Below are positions 1 to 9,180 of a stretch of DNA of 47,597 nt, one piece after another. The notes under the pieces were generated by a model. The model ran no database searches. It was not told the origin of the DNA and was given only the letters and a program-made list of their open reading frames with translations. Where the stretch lies: positions 1-47,597 of the forward strand of contig NZ_BAMX01000008.1 in NCBI RefSeq assembly GCF_000963965.1. The letters run 5' to 3'. The number at the start of each line of letters is the position of its first letter. The first letter of the stretch is position 1. This stretch comes from Acetobacter orientalis. Lineage in GTDB: Bacteria > Pseudomonadota > Alphaproteobacteria > Acetobacterales > Acetobacteraceae. The position numbers and the translations under genes are program-made.

Positions 1-44
1 TGCCAGTGCCAGTGCCAGTGCCAGTGCCAGTGCCAGTGCCAGTG
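1..44. repeat. Hexanucleotide tandem repeat (TGCCAG)n at window edge
   Basis: Seven perfect copies of TGCCAG plus two further bases are visible, and the tract may continue beyond base 1. On the minus strand it reads ACTGGC, an in-frame Thr-Gly dipeptide repeat in the secreted protein that overlaps the end of rnr. Because the unit is six bases, copy-number change would alter protein length without breaking the frame. Confidence 0.9.
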
Positions 45-223
45 GGCAGGGGGGCTGGGCTGCTTTCTGGTTGTATGGCTGGGTGTGGCTCAGGTTTGGG
101 GGGGGCACTCGCACTCTGTGCTTTTAGTGGCACAGGTTGGCACACAATAAGCGTGATGATGAGAATGCACGGCAGCACATGTTTAAGCGGCGGCACAAAA
201 CGCAGGACGGTATTAGTGCGCAT
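1..223 (-). CDS. Secreted low-complexity protein, N-terminal part (runs off left edge)
   Basis: The reading frame starts with an ATG at 221-223, inside the last codons of rnr (11-bp overlap), and is open to the window edge. It begins MRTNTVLRF, followed by a hydrophobic core (VLPCILIITLIVC) and an AxA-like region (KAQSASA), which looks like a Sec signal peptide. A Pro/Glu/Ser-rich stretch then leads into a Thr-Gly repeat encoded by the hexanucleotide repeat at the edge. The overlap with rnr suggests translational coupling at the end of the gltX-rnr operon. I do not recognise the family, because the mature domain lies outside the window. Confidence that it is real rests on the signal-peptide pattern and the uninterrupted frame through the repeat. 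The plus-strand frame here (Val-Pro repeat) is judged a shadow. Confidence 0.55.
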   Translation of the reverse strand, partial: MRTNTVLRFVPPLKHVLPCILIITLIVCQPVPLKAQSASAPPKPEPHPAIQPESSPAPLPTGTGTGTGTGTGTG

Positions 224-2300
224 GAGGGGGCACAGCCAAAGTAAGAGTACCGCGCGCGGGGTCTGTTGCTTTTAGCACCACAGACAGCACATCACCCTTT
301 TGAAGCGACGCTCCAAAAGGGACCGGGGTGCGTGTTGGGTGCGAGTCGTCATACATTCCTGAATCATCCGCAAAGGCGTTGCGGAAAAGGAAAGACGGAG
401 TTCCCGTATTCGTCAATGTCAGGCTAAGGCCGAGCCGTGTTGTTCTGGCAACATACGCCTGTAACACCGTGCCGCAGGCTGGGCTAAGGTAAAGGGCTGC
501 AAAGCGGTTCTGGCACATTTGTGCGGCAGACGCTGCGCGGCGTTCGGTAAAATGCAGGTGTTCCGTCAGTGCGTGCAACGTTTCACATCCCTCGGGGCCA
601 GATATACTTAACGGGGCGGCGGCCTTGGGGTTCTGCATTGTTTGAGAAAATGTGGCGAGAAGGGCACGGTGTGTTACCAGATCAGCATAGCGGCGAATGG
701 GGCTGGTAAAGTGTGTGTAAGTATCTAACGCAAGCCCTTGGTGCCGTGCAGGCTTGAGTGCATAGCGCGCGTTTGAAGGGCGGTTGGTGTGCTTGCTACC
801 GGCTTCTGGGTGAATACGAAATAGGCCCGGTGCCCCCTTTTGCTGGAGTGTTTGCGCTGCAAAAGAATTGGCGGCAATCATGGACCGGGCCACAAGGTTG
901 TGCGCTGCCAATAAGGGGCGTGGGGTAAAGGCAATGGGGGTGCCTGCGGCATCAAACGTAATGGTGTGGGGCTCTGGGCCGTACTCTTCTTGCTGCGTTT
1001 CACCCCGTGCTATGGCAGCACTCTGTAGGGCTGCGGCTGTGGCTGCCAAGCTAGGCAGCAAGTCTGGCGGGAGTGTTGCTGGCAGTGCGGCGCTAGGTGG
1101 GGCTGGGCTTTGGTCTAGGTGGTGTTGCACCTGTTTATAGGTAAGGCGGGCCGCGCTACGCATAATACCGCGGCCAAGTGTGCCAGCCACAAGCGTGCCT
1201 GTGTGGCTTACGTTGAACTCAACATAAACGCATAGACGGTCTTGATGCTCTTTAAGAGAGCACGCCCCGGCAGAAAGGCTGGCGGGCAGCATGGGGAGGC
1301 AATGCCCCGGTAGGTAAACGGAGTTGCCCCGTAGCCGGGCCTCCCGATCCAGCGTTGAGCCTGCTGGCACATAGCTTGCGACATCTGCAATAGCGACAAT
1401 AAGGTGAAAGCCCGTGTCTGTGCGTTCGGCCCAGATGGCGTCATCAAAGTCTTCTGCTGTTTCGTCATCAATCGTAATGAGAGGGAGCGCTCGCAGGTCG
1501 CGCCTGTGGGCAAGCTCTGCCTCAAGCGGCTTGGTTGCTGCCTGTTGGGCTTGTTGCTCTGCTTCTTTTGAAAAAATGCTGGGCAAAGCATGCGTTAAAA
1601 TACTGAGCGTGACAGCCATACCCGGCGCAGTGGGGCTGCCAAGGTTGCTAACCAGTTGCACTGTGGCAGATGTATCTCGTGTGGCAGGGGTAAGTTCTGC
1701 CAAGGCCACGCACCCAACACACCATACTGGGTTTTGGGGTATGTGGCTGGGCAAGCGGGCCTGTAGGGGCAGGTCTATACGGCTATCGCAGGGTTGCAGG
1801 GTTGCAATACAGGCTCCATCAGGCTGCGCTGTAAGTGCCGTAATACAAACAGGTAGTTGCCTGCTGCCTTGTGTTAGCAACCGAATAGGCCGCCCCTCCC
1901 GCCGGAGGTGGGGCGCGATATAAGGGCGGATACGCACCAGCACATCATCGCCAGGCAGCAAAATGGTGCCGTCTGGTAGGCCTGCTACTAAGAGTAGGTT
2001 GATATCTGGTGCCGTTGTTAGGTGGGCATAAGCGGCGCCATCTGCCCGTAGGCGCGTTACGGTGGCACGTGCTATTTCTGGCAGGCCCGTAATGGCCTTA
2101 AGCCGCCCGGCGGGCAGGCGTGCTAAAACCCCTGCTAACGCCATGTCATGCAGGCTGGCCCGTAAGGCGGTTTTAAGGTGGAGGGGCAGCCCGAGGGCGC
2201 GGAGAATATCCGCAAGCCCCATGGGGGCGTTTCCCTCTTCTAGTATACGATAAATAACCTCGTGCCCGGGCAGGGCCGCAGCAGCCTTGCCCTTACGCAC
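213..2300 (-). CDS. rnr: Ribonuclease R (RNase II/RNB family 3'-5' exoribonuclease)
   Basis: The 695-residue protein is a processive, metal-dependent 3'-5' exoribonuclease that degrades structured RNA. Residues 1-70 resemble the N-terminal winged-helix region. OB-type cold-shock regions follow, and the RNB catalytic domain begins near residue 276 with the acidic motif TIDDETAEDFDDAIW (D279, D284, D286 and D287 among the expected metal ligands). The conserved HFTSPIRRYADLVTHR motif is present further on. The last ~75 residues look like an S1 domain. It is shorter than the E. coli enzyme (about 800 residues) and lacks the long basic tail. The start lies 3 nt after the topA stop, so the two genes are surely co-transcribed. 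Confidence 0.95.
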   Translation of the reverse strand: MRKGKAAAALPGHEVIYRILEEGNAPMGLADILRALGLPLHLKTALRASLHDMALAGVLARLPAGRLKAITGLPEIARATVTRLRADGAAYAHLTTAPDINLLLVAGLPDGTILLPGDDVLVRIRPYIAPHLRREGRPIRLLTQGSRQLPVCITALTAQPDGACIATLQPCDSRIDLPLQARLPSHIPQNPVWCVGCVALAELTPATRDTSATVQLVSNLGSPTAPGMAVTLSILTHALPSIFSKEAEQQAQQAATKPLEAELAHRRDLRALPLITIDDETAEDFDDAIWAERTDTGFHLIVAIADVASYVPAGSTLDREARLRGNSVYLPGHCLPMLPASLSAGACSLKEHQDRLCVYVEFNVSHTGTLVAGTLGRGIMRSAARLTYKQVQHHLDQSPAPPSAALPATLPPDLLPSLAATAAALQSAAIARGETQQEEYGPEPHTITFDAAGTPIAFTPRPLLAAHNLVARSMIAANSFAAQTLQQKGAPGLFRIHPEAGSKHTNRPSNARYALKPARHQGLALDTYTHFTSPIRRYADLVTHRALLATFSQTMQNPKAAAPLSISGPEGCETLHALTEHLHFTERRAASAAQMCQNRFAALYLSPACGTVLQAYVARTTRLGLSLTLTNTGTPSFLFRNAFADDSGMYDDSHPTRTPVPFGASLQKGDVLSVVLKATDPARGTLTLAVPPHAH

Positions 2301-2303
2301 GTG

Positions 2304-5012
2304 TTATTCTGCCTTTTTCTTCCGTGCTGTGGTGGCACGGGTTTTTTTAACAGCCGCACTCTCAGAGGTTTTGGCTTTGGCAGTTTTTTTCGCCTTTACG
2401 GGGGCCTCTTCCCCTTCTGCCGCTGTGGCTGCTTTGGTGGTTTTTTTGGTAGCCGCTTTTTTAGGGGCCGCTTTCTTTTTAGCCGCCGCCCCTTTGGCTT
2501 TTAGGGGCTTACCTTTTTCGGCCAGCAGGGTCAGGGCTTCATCGAGCGTGACCACGTCCATATCTGTGCCACGGGGTAGGGTGGCGACAATTTGGCCATG
2601 TTGCACATAGGGGCCAAAGCGGCCTTTGCGCACCATAACGGGCTCACCGTCTTTGGGGTGGTTACCCACTGTACGGATAGAGGCCAGCTTTTTAGCCAGT
2701 GCATCTACCGCGCGGTTTAGGCCAATGGTTAGAACGTCATCATCTTTATCGAGCGAGCCATAAACCGCACCCATTTTTACATAAGGCCCAAAGCGGCCAA
2801 GGCCTGCGGTAATGGGTTCGCCCGTTTCTGGGTGGGGGCCAATAAGCCGTGGCAGAGAGAGAAGGCCCACCGCCTGCTCAAGCGTAATTTTGTCTCCGTC
2901 TAACCCTTTGGGCAGAGAGGCACGCTTGGGTTTGGCTTTTTTATCTTCAGGGTCTGGCTCGCCTTGCTGCACATAGAGCCCCCAAGGGCCGTGGCGCACT
3001 GTAATATCCTCACCCGTGTCTGGGTGTTGGCCCAGTACGCGCATGCCGTCTTTTAGGCTTTCGCCACCTTCTCCGTCTTCTGCGCTTTCAGCAGAAAGGC
3101 GGCGGGTAAACTGGCATTCGGGGTAGTTGGAGCACCCAATAAATGCGCCATAGCGGCCGAGTTTTAAACCAAGGCGGCCTGTACCACAGGCCGTGCAGTG
3201 GCGCGGGTCTGAGCCATCTGGCCGAGGCGGGAAGAAGAAAGGCCCGAGGTCTTTGTCTAGCGCATCAAGCACATTGGTAATGGTCAGGTCTTTGGTGTCT
3301 GCCACGGCTTTGGAGAAGTCGTGCCAGAAAGAGGCGAGAACCTCTTTCCACTCTGCCCGACCATCTGAAATATCATCAAGCAGGGCTTCAAGGCTGGCGG
3401 TAAAGGTTGTGTCTACGTAGCGTTCAAAGAATGAGACCAAAAAGGCTGTCACCAACCGGCCACGGGCTTCTGGCACAAAGCGGCGGTTTTCAAGCATGAC
3501 ATAGTTACGGTCACGCAGCACGGTAAGGATGGATGCATAAGTGGAAGGGCGGCCAATGCCGATTTCTTCCATTTTTTTAACCAAAGAGGCTTCAGAATAG
3601 CGCGGCGGTGGCTGGGTAAAGTGCTGTTCGGTCTCTACCTTTTCACGCTTGATGGGGTCGCGCTCTTGCATGGGCGGCAGCATGCGGGACTCGTCATCTG
3701 CTGCTTTGTCGCTGTCGTCTCGGCCTTCGGTATAAAGGCGTAAAAAGCCGTCAAAAGTAATAATGGAGCCATTGGCACGCAGCACGGTCTGGCCAGAAGG
3801 GCCAGCAATATCAACCGCGACTTGATCTAGTGCGGCAGATTCCATTTGGCTGGCAACCGCACGTTTCCAGACCAGTTCGTACAGGCGGCGTTGGTCTTGT
3901 GTCAGGTGGCTGGCAACAGATGACGGCGTGCGGAACACATCGGTAGGGCGAATAGCCTCGTGTGCTTCCTGCGCGTTTTTGGCTTTGGAAGAATAATGGC
4001 GTGGCTGGGCTGGCACATAGTCTGGCCCAATCTGTTTGCCAATATGAGAGCGAATGGCCCCAATGGCTTCTTGTGCCATCTGTACGCCATCGGTTCGCAT
4101 ATAGGTAATAAGACCAACCGTTTCGCCACCCAGATCAATGCCTTCGTAAAGCTGCTGGGCGGTGCGCATAGTCACTTGCGCCCCCATGCCCAGTTTACGA
4201 GAGGCTTCTTGTTGCAAGGTAGAGGTGGTGAAAGGGGGCTGTGGGTTACGCCGTACCTTGCGCCGCTCAACCGAGCGCACGGCAAGGGTTTCGCTCTCTA
4301 CGGCTTTGCGGGCCGCTTCAGCCAGTTCGGCAGTGTTGAGGTCAAACTGGTCGAGCTTTTTGCCGTTTAAGTGGGTTAGGCGTGCGGTAAAGGGCGCGCC
4401 AGCCGGGGTGGCAAGGGCTGCGGTAACAGACCAATATTCACGCGGTTGGAAAACCTCAATCTCGGCTTCGCGCTCACAAATAAGGCGCAGGGCGACAGAT
4501 TGCACACGCCCGGCACTGCGCGAGCCGGGCAACTTGCGCCACAAAACGGGGGAGAGGGTAAAGCCCACCAGATAGTCAAGCGCGCGGCGGGCCAGATACG
4601 CCTCAATCAGCGGAAAATCCAGCTCGCGCGGGTGCGCCATGGCGGTTTTAATGGCGCTTTTGGTAATTTCGTTAAAGGTGACGCGCTGCACCTCTATGCC
4701 TTTAAGCGCCTTTTTCTCTTCCAGCATGGAGCGCACATGCCAAGAAATCGCTTCGCCCTCGCGGTCGGGGTCGGTGGCCAGATAGAGCGTTTTGGCCCCT
4801 TTAAGTGCCTTGATGATAGCAGCCACCTGTTTGGTGCCACGTTCATCAGCCTGCCACGACATGGCAAAGCCTTCATCTGGGCGCACGGAACCATCTTTGG
4901 GCGGTAGATCGCGCACATGGCCGAACGAGGCCAGAACGGTGTAATCATTGCCCAGATATTTGTTGATCGTTTTCGCTTTTGCTGGCGACTCGACCACCAC
5001 AACGTTAGTCAT
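2304..5012 (-). CDS. topA: DNA topoisomerase I (type IA)
   Basis: This enzyme relaxes negative supercoils through a 5'-phosphotyrosine intermediate. I chose the ATG at 5012 (MTNVVVVESPAKAKTI) because GGAGAG lies just upstream and the family begins there; a longer frame reaches 5048. The Toprim motif DPDREGE is at 81-87 and the catalytic tyrosine in LITYMRTDG is Y304. Near the C-terminus there is one four-cysteine zinc-ribbon repeat (CTACG...CSNYPEC), followed by three 'GxxPETGEPI...GRFGPYV' topoisomerase C-terminal repeats and a Lys/Ala-rich basic tail of about 80 residues. It lies 41 nt downstream of dprA, a pairing common in Proteobacteria. Confidence 0.97.
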   Translation of the reverse strand: MTNVVVVESPAKAKTINKYLGNDYTVLASFGHVRDLPPKDGSVRPDEGFAMSWQADERGTKQVAAIIKALKGAKTLYLATDPDREGEAISWHVRSMLEEKKALKGIEVQRVTFNEITKSAIKTAMAHPRELDFPLIEAYLARRALDYLVGFTLSPVLWRKLPGSRSAGRVQSVALRLICEREAEIEVFQPREYWSVTAALATPAGAPFTARLTHLNGKKLDQFDLNTAELAEAARKAVESETLAVRSVERRKVRRNPQPPFTTSTLQQEASRKLGMGAQVTMRTAQQLYEGIDLGGETVGLITYMRTDGVQMAQEAIGAIRSHIGKQIGPDYVPAQPRHYSSKAKNAQEAHEAIRPTDVFRTPSSVASHLTQDQRRLYELVWKRAVASQMESAALDQVAVDIAGPSGQTVLRANGSIITFDGFLRLYTEGRDDSDKAADDESRMLPPMQERDPIKREKVETEQHFTQPPPRYSEASLVKKMEEIGIGRPSTYASILTVLRDRNYVMLENRRFVPEARGRLVTAFLVSFFERYVDTTFTASLEALLDDISDGRAEWKEVLASFWHDFSKAVADTKDLTITNVLDALDKDLGPFFFPPRPDGSDPRHCTACGTGRLGLKLGRYGAFIGCSNYPECQFTRRLSAESAEDGEGGESLKDGMRVLGQHPDTGEDITVRHGPWGLYVQQGEPDPEDKKAKPKRASLPKGLDGDKITLEQAVGLLSLPRLIGPHPETGEPITAGLGRFGPYVKMGAVYGSLDKDDDVLTIGLNRAVDALAKKLASIRTVGNHPKDGEPVMVRKGRFGPYVQHGQIVATLPRGTDMDVVTLDEALTLLAEKGKPLKAKGAAAKKKAAPKKAATKKTTKAATAAEGEEAPVKAKKTAKAKTSESAAVKKTRATTARKKKAE

Positions 5013-5053
5013 ACTCTCTCCGACCTGCCGGAAGCAGCACTTAATCACCCATC

Positions 5054-6292
5054 TTACTGGTCAGGAGTTGTGAGAATGACGCGCCCTCCGGGTAGAAGGC
5101 TGACACGCCCGGCAAGCTCCAACTCCGTTAACACAGTCAAGACGGCGGAAGCTGAGAACTGACAGTGCCTAACCAACTCGTCAACCGGTATGGGTGTAAA
5201 GGAAAGCAGATCAAGTAAATTTTCGTGTAATTTTTCGGGTTGCTGCGGGGCGGCATGGGAGGCTGGTGGTGGGGGCTTGGTACCCGGTGTAAAAGGGGGC
5301 GTATGCACCGTTTTTGCAAGGCTTGCCGTGGGTTTTGGTGTGGTAGGGGTAGGGGCGGCAGATGGGGGTGGTTCTGCCCATAACTGGGGCTGCCCGTCTT
5401 TTTTTTGTGGTGTGGGTGTTTTTAGAGAAAAAGAGTCGCTTTTGGGCATTGGTGGCAGGTGGGGCAGAATATCTGCAACGCTTTCTGTTAAAATAGCACC
5501 CGTGCGTAGCAGGTTGTTACTGCCCCTGTAGCGTGGTTCTAGTGGCGTGCCGGGTACGGCAAATACCTCGCGCCCGTATTCTGCGGCTAAACGGGCGGTA
5601 ATGAGCGTGCCAGAATGGGGCGCGGCCTCTACCACAACACAGCCCAGCCCTAAGCCTGCAATAAGGCGGTTACGGCGTGGAAAATGCCGGTTGGTGGGAA
5701 TGGTGCCCAAAGGCGCTTCTGTTACCACCACGCCGCGTTCAGCAATTTCGGCTTGTAATGTGGCGTTTTCGGGCGGGTAGGGGCGGTCTAGGCCACCGGC
5801 AATAGCGGCTATGGTAAGCCCTTGGCGGTGCAGTGCCCCCATATGAGCGGCCCGGTCTATGCCGCGCGCTAGGCCCGAAATAACGCTTAGGCCGGACTCG
5901 ACTAACTCTGTGGCCAGCGCTCCGGCAAAGCGTATGCCGTGGGCAGAGGCATTACGGGCCCCCACAACACTGACCCCAGCCTGATGCAGGCAGCTTACTT
6001 GGCCCAAAACAGATAATACCGGCGGGGCGTCTGGGCAGTTGCGGAGCAAAAGGGGGTAGGTGTCATCTAGCAAGGTTACAAACTGCCCACCCAGCCGGTA
6101 GGTGGCGTCTATTTCTTGCTCAATATCTGCCACTGGGGGTGGGGTAACCGCGGGGCGGCCTTTAGGCCGTAGGCTAGGCAGAGCGTCTAGTGCGGCTTGG
6201 GGGGTATGGTAGCGTGCCATTAATTGCCGCCAGCGGGTTGGCCCTATGGAGTCTGTACGGGCCAAGCGCAGGCAGGTAATGAGGGTATGCAT
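5054..6292 (-). CDS. dprA: DNA-processing protein DprA (Smf)
   Basis: DprA binds incoming single-stranded DNA and loads RecA during natural transformation. The Rossmann-like DprA core covers roughly residues 65-285, with VSVVGARNASAHG, the SGLARGIDRAAH motif, GGLDRPYPPEN and the SGTLITARLAAE segment all present. A Pro-rich linker (about 300-350) leads to a small C-terminal winged-helix domain (LLDLLSFTPIPVDELVRHC) as in many alphaproteobacterial DprA proteins. It starts 10 nt after plsY and precedes topA. The start codon has only a weak ribosome-binding site, consistent with coupling to plsY. Confidence 0.96.
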   Translation of the reverse strand: MHTLITCLRLARTDSIGPTRWRQLMARYHTPQAALDALPSLRPKGRPAVTPPPVADIEQEIDATYRLGGQFVTLLDDTYPLLLRNCPDAPPVLSVLGQVSCLHQAGVSVVGARNASAHGIRFAGALATELVESGLSVISGLARGIDRAAHMGALHRQGLTIAAIAGGLDRPYPPENATLQAEIAERGVVVTEAPLGTIPTNRHFPRRNRLIAGLGLGCVVVEAAPHSGTLITARLAAEYGREVFAVPGTPLEPRYRGSNNLLRTGAILTESVADILPHLPPMPKSDSFSLKTPTPQKKDGQPQLWAEPPPSAAPTPTTPKPTASLAKTVHTPPFTPGTKPPPPASHAAPQQPEKLHENLLDLLSFTPIPVDELVRHCQFSASAVLTVLTELELAGRVSLLPGGRVILTTPDQ

Positions 6293-6302
6293 GGCTACAG
6301 GG

Positions 6303-6947
6303 TCATTTAGGCTTGCGGGCTACCCTAGGCTCTGTGCCGTTAAGCAGGCGGGTAATATTGGCGTGGTGGCGGGCTAACACCAATAAGCCAATAAGGAGTG
6401 CTGCCATGGGTTTGGGCGAGGTATGAAAACTAAACCCATACAGGCCCAGCATAACGACAGGCATAACAACAAAGGCGGCTAAGGCTCCGGCGGATGAAAT
6501 ACGGGTGAGCTTGGCAACACCAAGCCACGCTGCACAGCCCAGCAAGCCAGTAATGGGGGAAAGCGCGAGCATTGCCCCAAGCCCGGTTGCCACCCCTTTG
6601 CCACCCTTAAACCCCAAAAAAATAGGAAAGCAGTGGCCAACCACAACAGCCAGCGCTGTAACGGCGGTAATATTGGCTGCAAAGTCTGGGGGGGTCATAA
6701 CCCATGCAATAAGCACGGCCAGAAAACCCTTGGCGGCATCAAGCGCTAACGTGGCAGCCGCAAGGTCTTTGCGGCCTGTACGTAGCACATTGGTGGCCCC
6801 AATATTGCCAGAGCCAATTTTGCGCAGGTCTCCCGCGCCCGCTAGGTTGGTGAGAATAAGCCCAAAAGGCACGTTACCCAGCGCGTAGCCCATAAAGGCC
6901 ATGGCGGCCATAAGCCACAGGGCATAGCTTGGCATGTCCTGCATCAT
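6303..6947 (-). CDS. plsY: Acyl-phosphate:glycerol-3-phosphate acyltransferase PlsY
   Basis: This integral membrane enzyme acylates sn-glycerol 3-phosphate with acyl-phosphate, the first step of phospholipid synthesis. The 214-residue protein has about five hydrophobic segments. Motif 1 is GSGNIGATNVLRT, motif 2 is HCFPIFLGFKGGKGVATGLG, and the third conserved region is near the C-terminus (HHANITRLLNGTEPR). The start ATG overlaps the stop of the dihydroorotase-like gene (ATGA), so translation is probably coupled; a second in-frame ATG at 6944 is an equally plausible start. Its partner plsX is not in this window. Confidence 0.95.
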   Translation of the reverse strand: MMQDMPSYALWLMAAMAFMGYALGNVPFGLILTNLAGAGDLRKIGSGNIGATNVLRTGRKDLAAATLALDAAKGFLAVLIAWVMTPPDFAANITAVTALAVVVGHCFPIFLGFKGGKGVATGLGAMLALSPITGLLGCAAWLGVAKLTRISSAGALAAFVVMPVVMLGLYGFSFHTSPKPMAALLIGLLVLARHHANITRLLNGTEPRVARKPK

Positions 6948-8236
6948 GCTGGGGTGGCCTCAAACACGCGGTTGCCCGCTTTCCATGTGCCCAACACTTT
7001 GCCTTCTAGGGCGCGGCGGTCGAAGGGGGTGTTTTGGGCGCGGCCCGGCAGTTTGCCGGCTTCAACCAGCCAGCTTTGCTCTGGGGCAAACAGGCACAGG
7101 TCTGCGGTGGCGCCTTTGGCCAGTGTTCCGGCATCAGACTTAAGCAAGCCTGCTGGCTTATGCGTAAGCAGGGCCAAGGCTTGTGGCAGGGTAAGTGTGC
7201 CATCATGCACGCGGGCTAGTGTAACCCCAAGCAGTGTTACCATACCGGTACCGCCGGTGGCTGCCTGTGCAAACGGCAGGCGTTTGTCATCAGCATCACG
7301 CGGGAGGTGGTCAGAGGCGATGGCGTCAATAGTGCCATCGGCCAAGGCGGCACAGACGGCTTTACGGTCTGCCTCTGCCCGCAAGGGCGGGGAGAACTTG
7401 GCGTAAGTACGGAAGTCTCCGATAGCGTTTTCGTTCAGGTCAAAATAGTGTGGGGCCGTATCGCAGGTTACGTTAAGCCCACGCGCTTTGGCTTGGCGGA
7501 TCAATTCCAGCCCTTCAGCCGTTGAGACATGGCCAAAATGCAGCCGCCCACCGGTGAGTTCTGCCAACCTAATATCACGTGCAATCATGATAGATTCTGC
7601 AACGGTCGGGATACTGGGCAGGCCCATACGGGTTGCCAGTTCACCCGCTGTTGCGCAGCCCGAGCCAGCCAGAGAGGGTTCTTCTGGGTGCTGTACCACC
7701 ATAACGTTAAAGCCGCTGGCATATGTCAGGGCTTGGCGCATAAGGCGGGCGGGGTCTATGGCGCGGGCACCATCGGTAAAGGCAACGGCTCCGGCCTCGT
7801 TAAGCAAGCCAATTTCGGCCAGTTCCTGCCCTTTGCAGCCTTTGGTAAGGGCACCGTAGGGCAAAATGGTAATGGCCCCGGTTTCCTCCCCACGGCTGCG
7901 CAGCAGGCGCACCAGAGCGGGGTTGTCTATGGCGGGTTCGCAGGTGGGTAGAATGGCAATGGTGGTAATACCACCAGCCGAGGCCGCACGAGCGGCAGAG
8001 GCTATGGTTTCACGGTATTCGTGGCCGGGTTCACCAATTTCAACGCGCATATCAACAAGGCCGGGGCAGAGTACTGCGCCGTGCCCGTCTATAACCTGTG
8101 CGTCTTCAGGCTTGCCTTCAGCGCCCGCTTTGTCTGTGGCCTCAATAACACCATTGCGCACCAATAAGCGGCCGGGTTGGTCTAGCTCGGCTGCGGGGTC
8201 TATTAGGCGCACATTTTCAAAAAGGAGGGTACTCAT
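6944..8236 (-). CDS. Dihydroorotase-like protein, probably catalytically inactive (pseudo-DHOase)
   Basis: The 430-residue amidohydrolase-fold protein follows pyrB with a 4-bp overlap (ATGA) and would usually be named PyrC. Active class I dihydroorotases carry a metal-binding His-x-His in a 'DxHxHxREPG' motif. Here the aligned segment is [13 protein letters not shown], with Arg64 and Glu66 in place of the histidines. Other landmarks remain: [25 protein letters not shown] and [17 protein letters not shown]. Alphaproteobacterial pyrB neighbours of this type are known to lack these ligands. By analogy with Pseudomonas PyrC', I infer a structural partner of aspartate carbamoyltransferase, with a genuine dihydroorotase encoded elsewhere. 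Annotation as a working enzyme would be unsafe. Confidence 0.88.
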   Translation of the reverse strand: MSTLLFENVRLIDPAAELDQPGRLLVRNGVIEATDKAGAEGKPEDAQVIDGHGAVLCPGLVDMRVEIGEPGHEYRETIASAARAASAGGITTIAILPTCEPAIDNPALVRLLRSRGEETGAITILPYGALTKGCKGQELAEIGLLNEAGAVAFTDGARAIDPARLMRQALTYASGFNVMVVQHPEEPSLAGSGCATAGELATRMGLPSIPTVAESIMIARDIRLAELTGGRLHFGHVSTAEGLELIRQAKARGLNVTCDTAPHYFDLNENAIGDFRTYAKFSPPLRAEADRKAVCAALADGTIDAIASDHLPRDADDKRLPFAQAATGGTGMVTLLGVTLARVHDGTLTLPQALALLTHKPAGLLKSDAGTLAKGATADLCLFAPEQSWLVEAGKLPGRAQNTPFDRRALEGKVLGTWKAGNRVFEATPA

Positions 8237-9180
8237 GTGGTGTGCCTGCTCCTGTTGCGTGTCAGCCTATCCAGCACGGCCATGCGCACGGCAACACCCA
8301 TTTCTACCTGTTCCTGAATAACGCTTTGGTCAGAATCAGCCACTTGGCTGTCAATTTCTACACCACGGTTCATGGGGCCGGGGTGCATAACCAGTGCATT
8401 AGGGTTGGCAAGGGCCAAGCGGCGGTTGTCCAGCCCGTAAAAGCGAAAATATTCGCGCGCACTGGGTATAAGGCCCGCAGACATACGCTCACGTTGCAGG
8501 CGCAGCATCATGACCACGTCTACCCCTTTCAGCCCTTCTTCCATGGTATGAAAGACTTCTACACCCAATTGGCGGAGGGAGGCTGGAACAAGCGTTGGCG
8601 GCCCTACAACACGCACACGGCTGCCCATGGTGGTAAGCAGGTGAATGTCTGAGCGTGCCACGCGGGAATGCACAACATCGCCACAGATGGCAACGGTTAA
8701 GCCTGCAAGGTGGCCGCAATGGCGGCGTATGGTCAGGGCGTCTAAGAGCGCTTGGGTAGGGTGCTCGTGCGTGCCGTCGCCTGCATTAACAACGCAGGCT
8801 TCAACCTTGCGGGCCAGCAGGGCTGGTGCGCCAGATTGAGAGTGCCGCACCACCAGCAGGTCTGCCTGCATGGCGTTAAGGGTAGCTGCGGTATCAAGCA
8901 GTGTTTCACCCTTGTTTACCGAAGACTGGGCGACAGACATGTTAATAACGTCTGCCCCCAAACGCTTGCCCGCAAGCTCAAACGAGGTGCGGGTGCGGGT
9001 GCTGTCTTCAAAAAACAGGTTAATGAGCGTGCGGCCCCGCAGTACGTCCCGCGAAACTTTGCGGGAGCGGTTGAGCAGAGCATAGCTTTCGGCCAGATCA
9101 AGCAACGGCTCGATCTGGTCTGGCGTCATGCCTTGCAGGCCAAGCAGATGCTGGGTGTGCCGGCCGGAAAAGCTAGCCAT
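8233..9180 (-). CDS. pyrB: Aspartate carbamoyltransferase catalytic subunit
   Basis: It condenses carbamoyl phosphate with L-aspartate, the first committed step of pyrimidine synthesis. The 315-residue length is normal. The carbamoyl-phosphate motif [13 protein letters not shown], the lysine loop [11 protein letters not shown], the [12 protein letters not shown] segment and [12 protein letters not shown] near the C-terminus are all present. No regulatory pyrI follows; instead the inactive dihydroorotase-like gene overlaps its end by 4 bp, as expected for ATCase types that form dodecamers with a dihydroorotase-like subunit. Its ATG overlaps the last 8 nt of gltX. Confidence 0.97.
   Translation of the reverse strand: MASFSGRHTQHLLGLQGMTPDQIEPLLDLAESYALLNRSRKVSRDVLRGRTLINLFFEDSTRTRTSFELAGKRLGADVINMSVAQSSVNKGETLLDTAATLNAMQADLLVVRHSQSGAPALLARKVEACVVNAGDGTHEHPTQALLDALTIRRHCGHLAGLTVAICGDVVHSRVARSDIHLLTTMGSRVRVVGPPTLVPASLRQLGVEVFHTMEEGLKGVDVVMMLRLQRERMSAGLIPSAREYFRFYGLDNRRLALANPNALVMHPGPMNRGVEIDSQVADSDQSVIQEQVEMGVAVRMAVLDRLTRNRSRHTT

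Noticed and set aside
1..44. CRISPR-like repeat
   Set aside because: The unit is only six bases with no spacers; it is a simple tandem repeat.
6..275. Plus-strand frame with Val-Pro repeats at the left edge
   Set aside because: It lies over the end of rnr and over the minus-strand secreted protein, lacks a ribosome-binding site and reads the hexamer repeat only incidentally.
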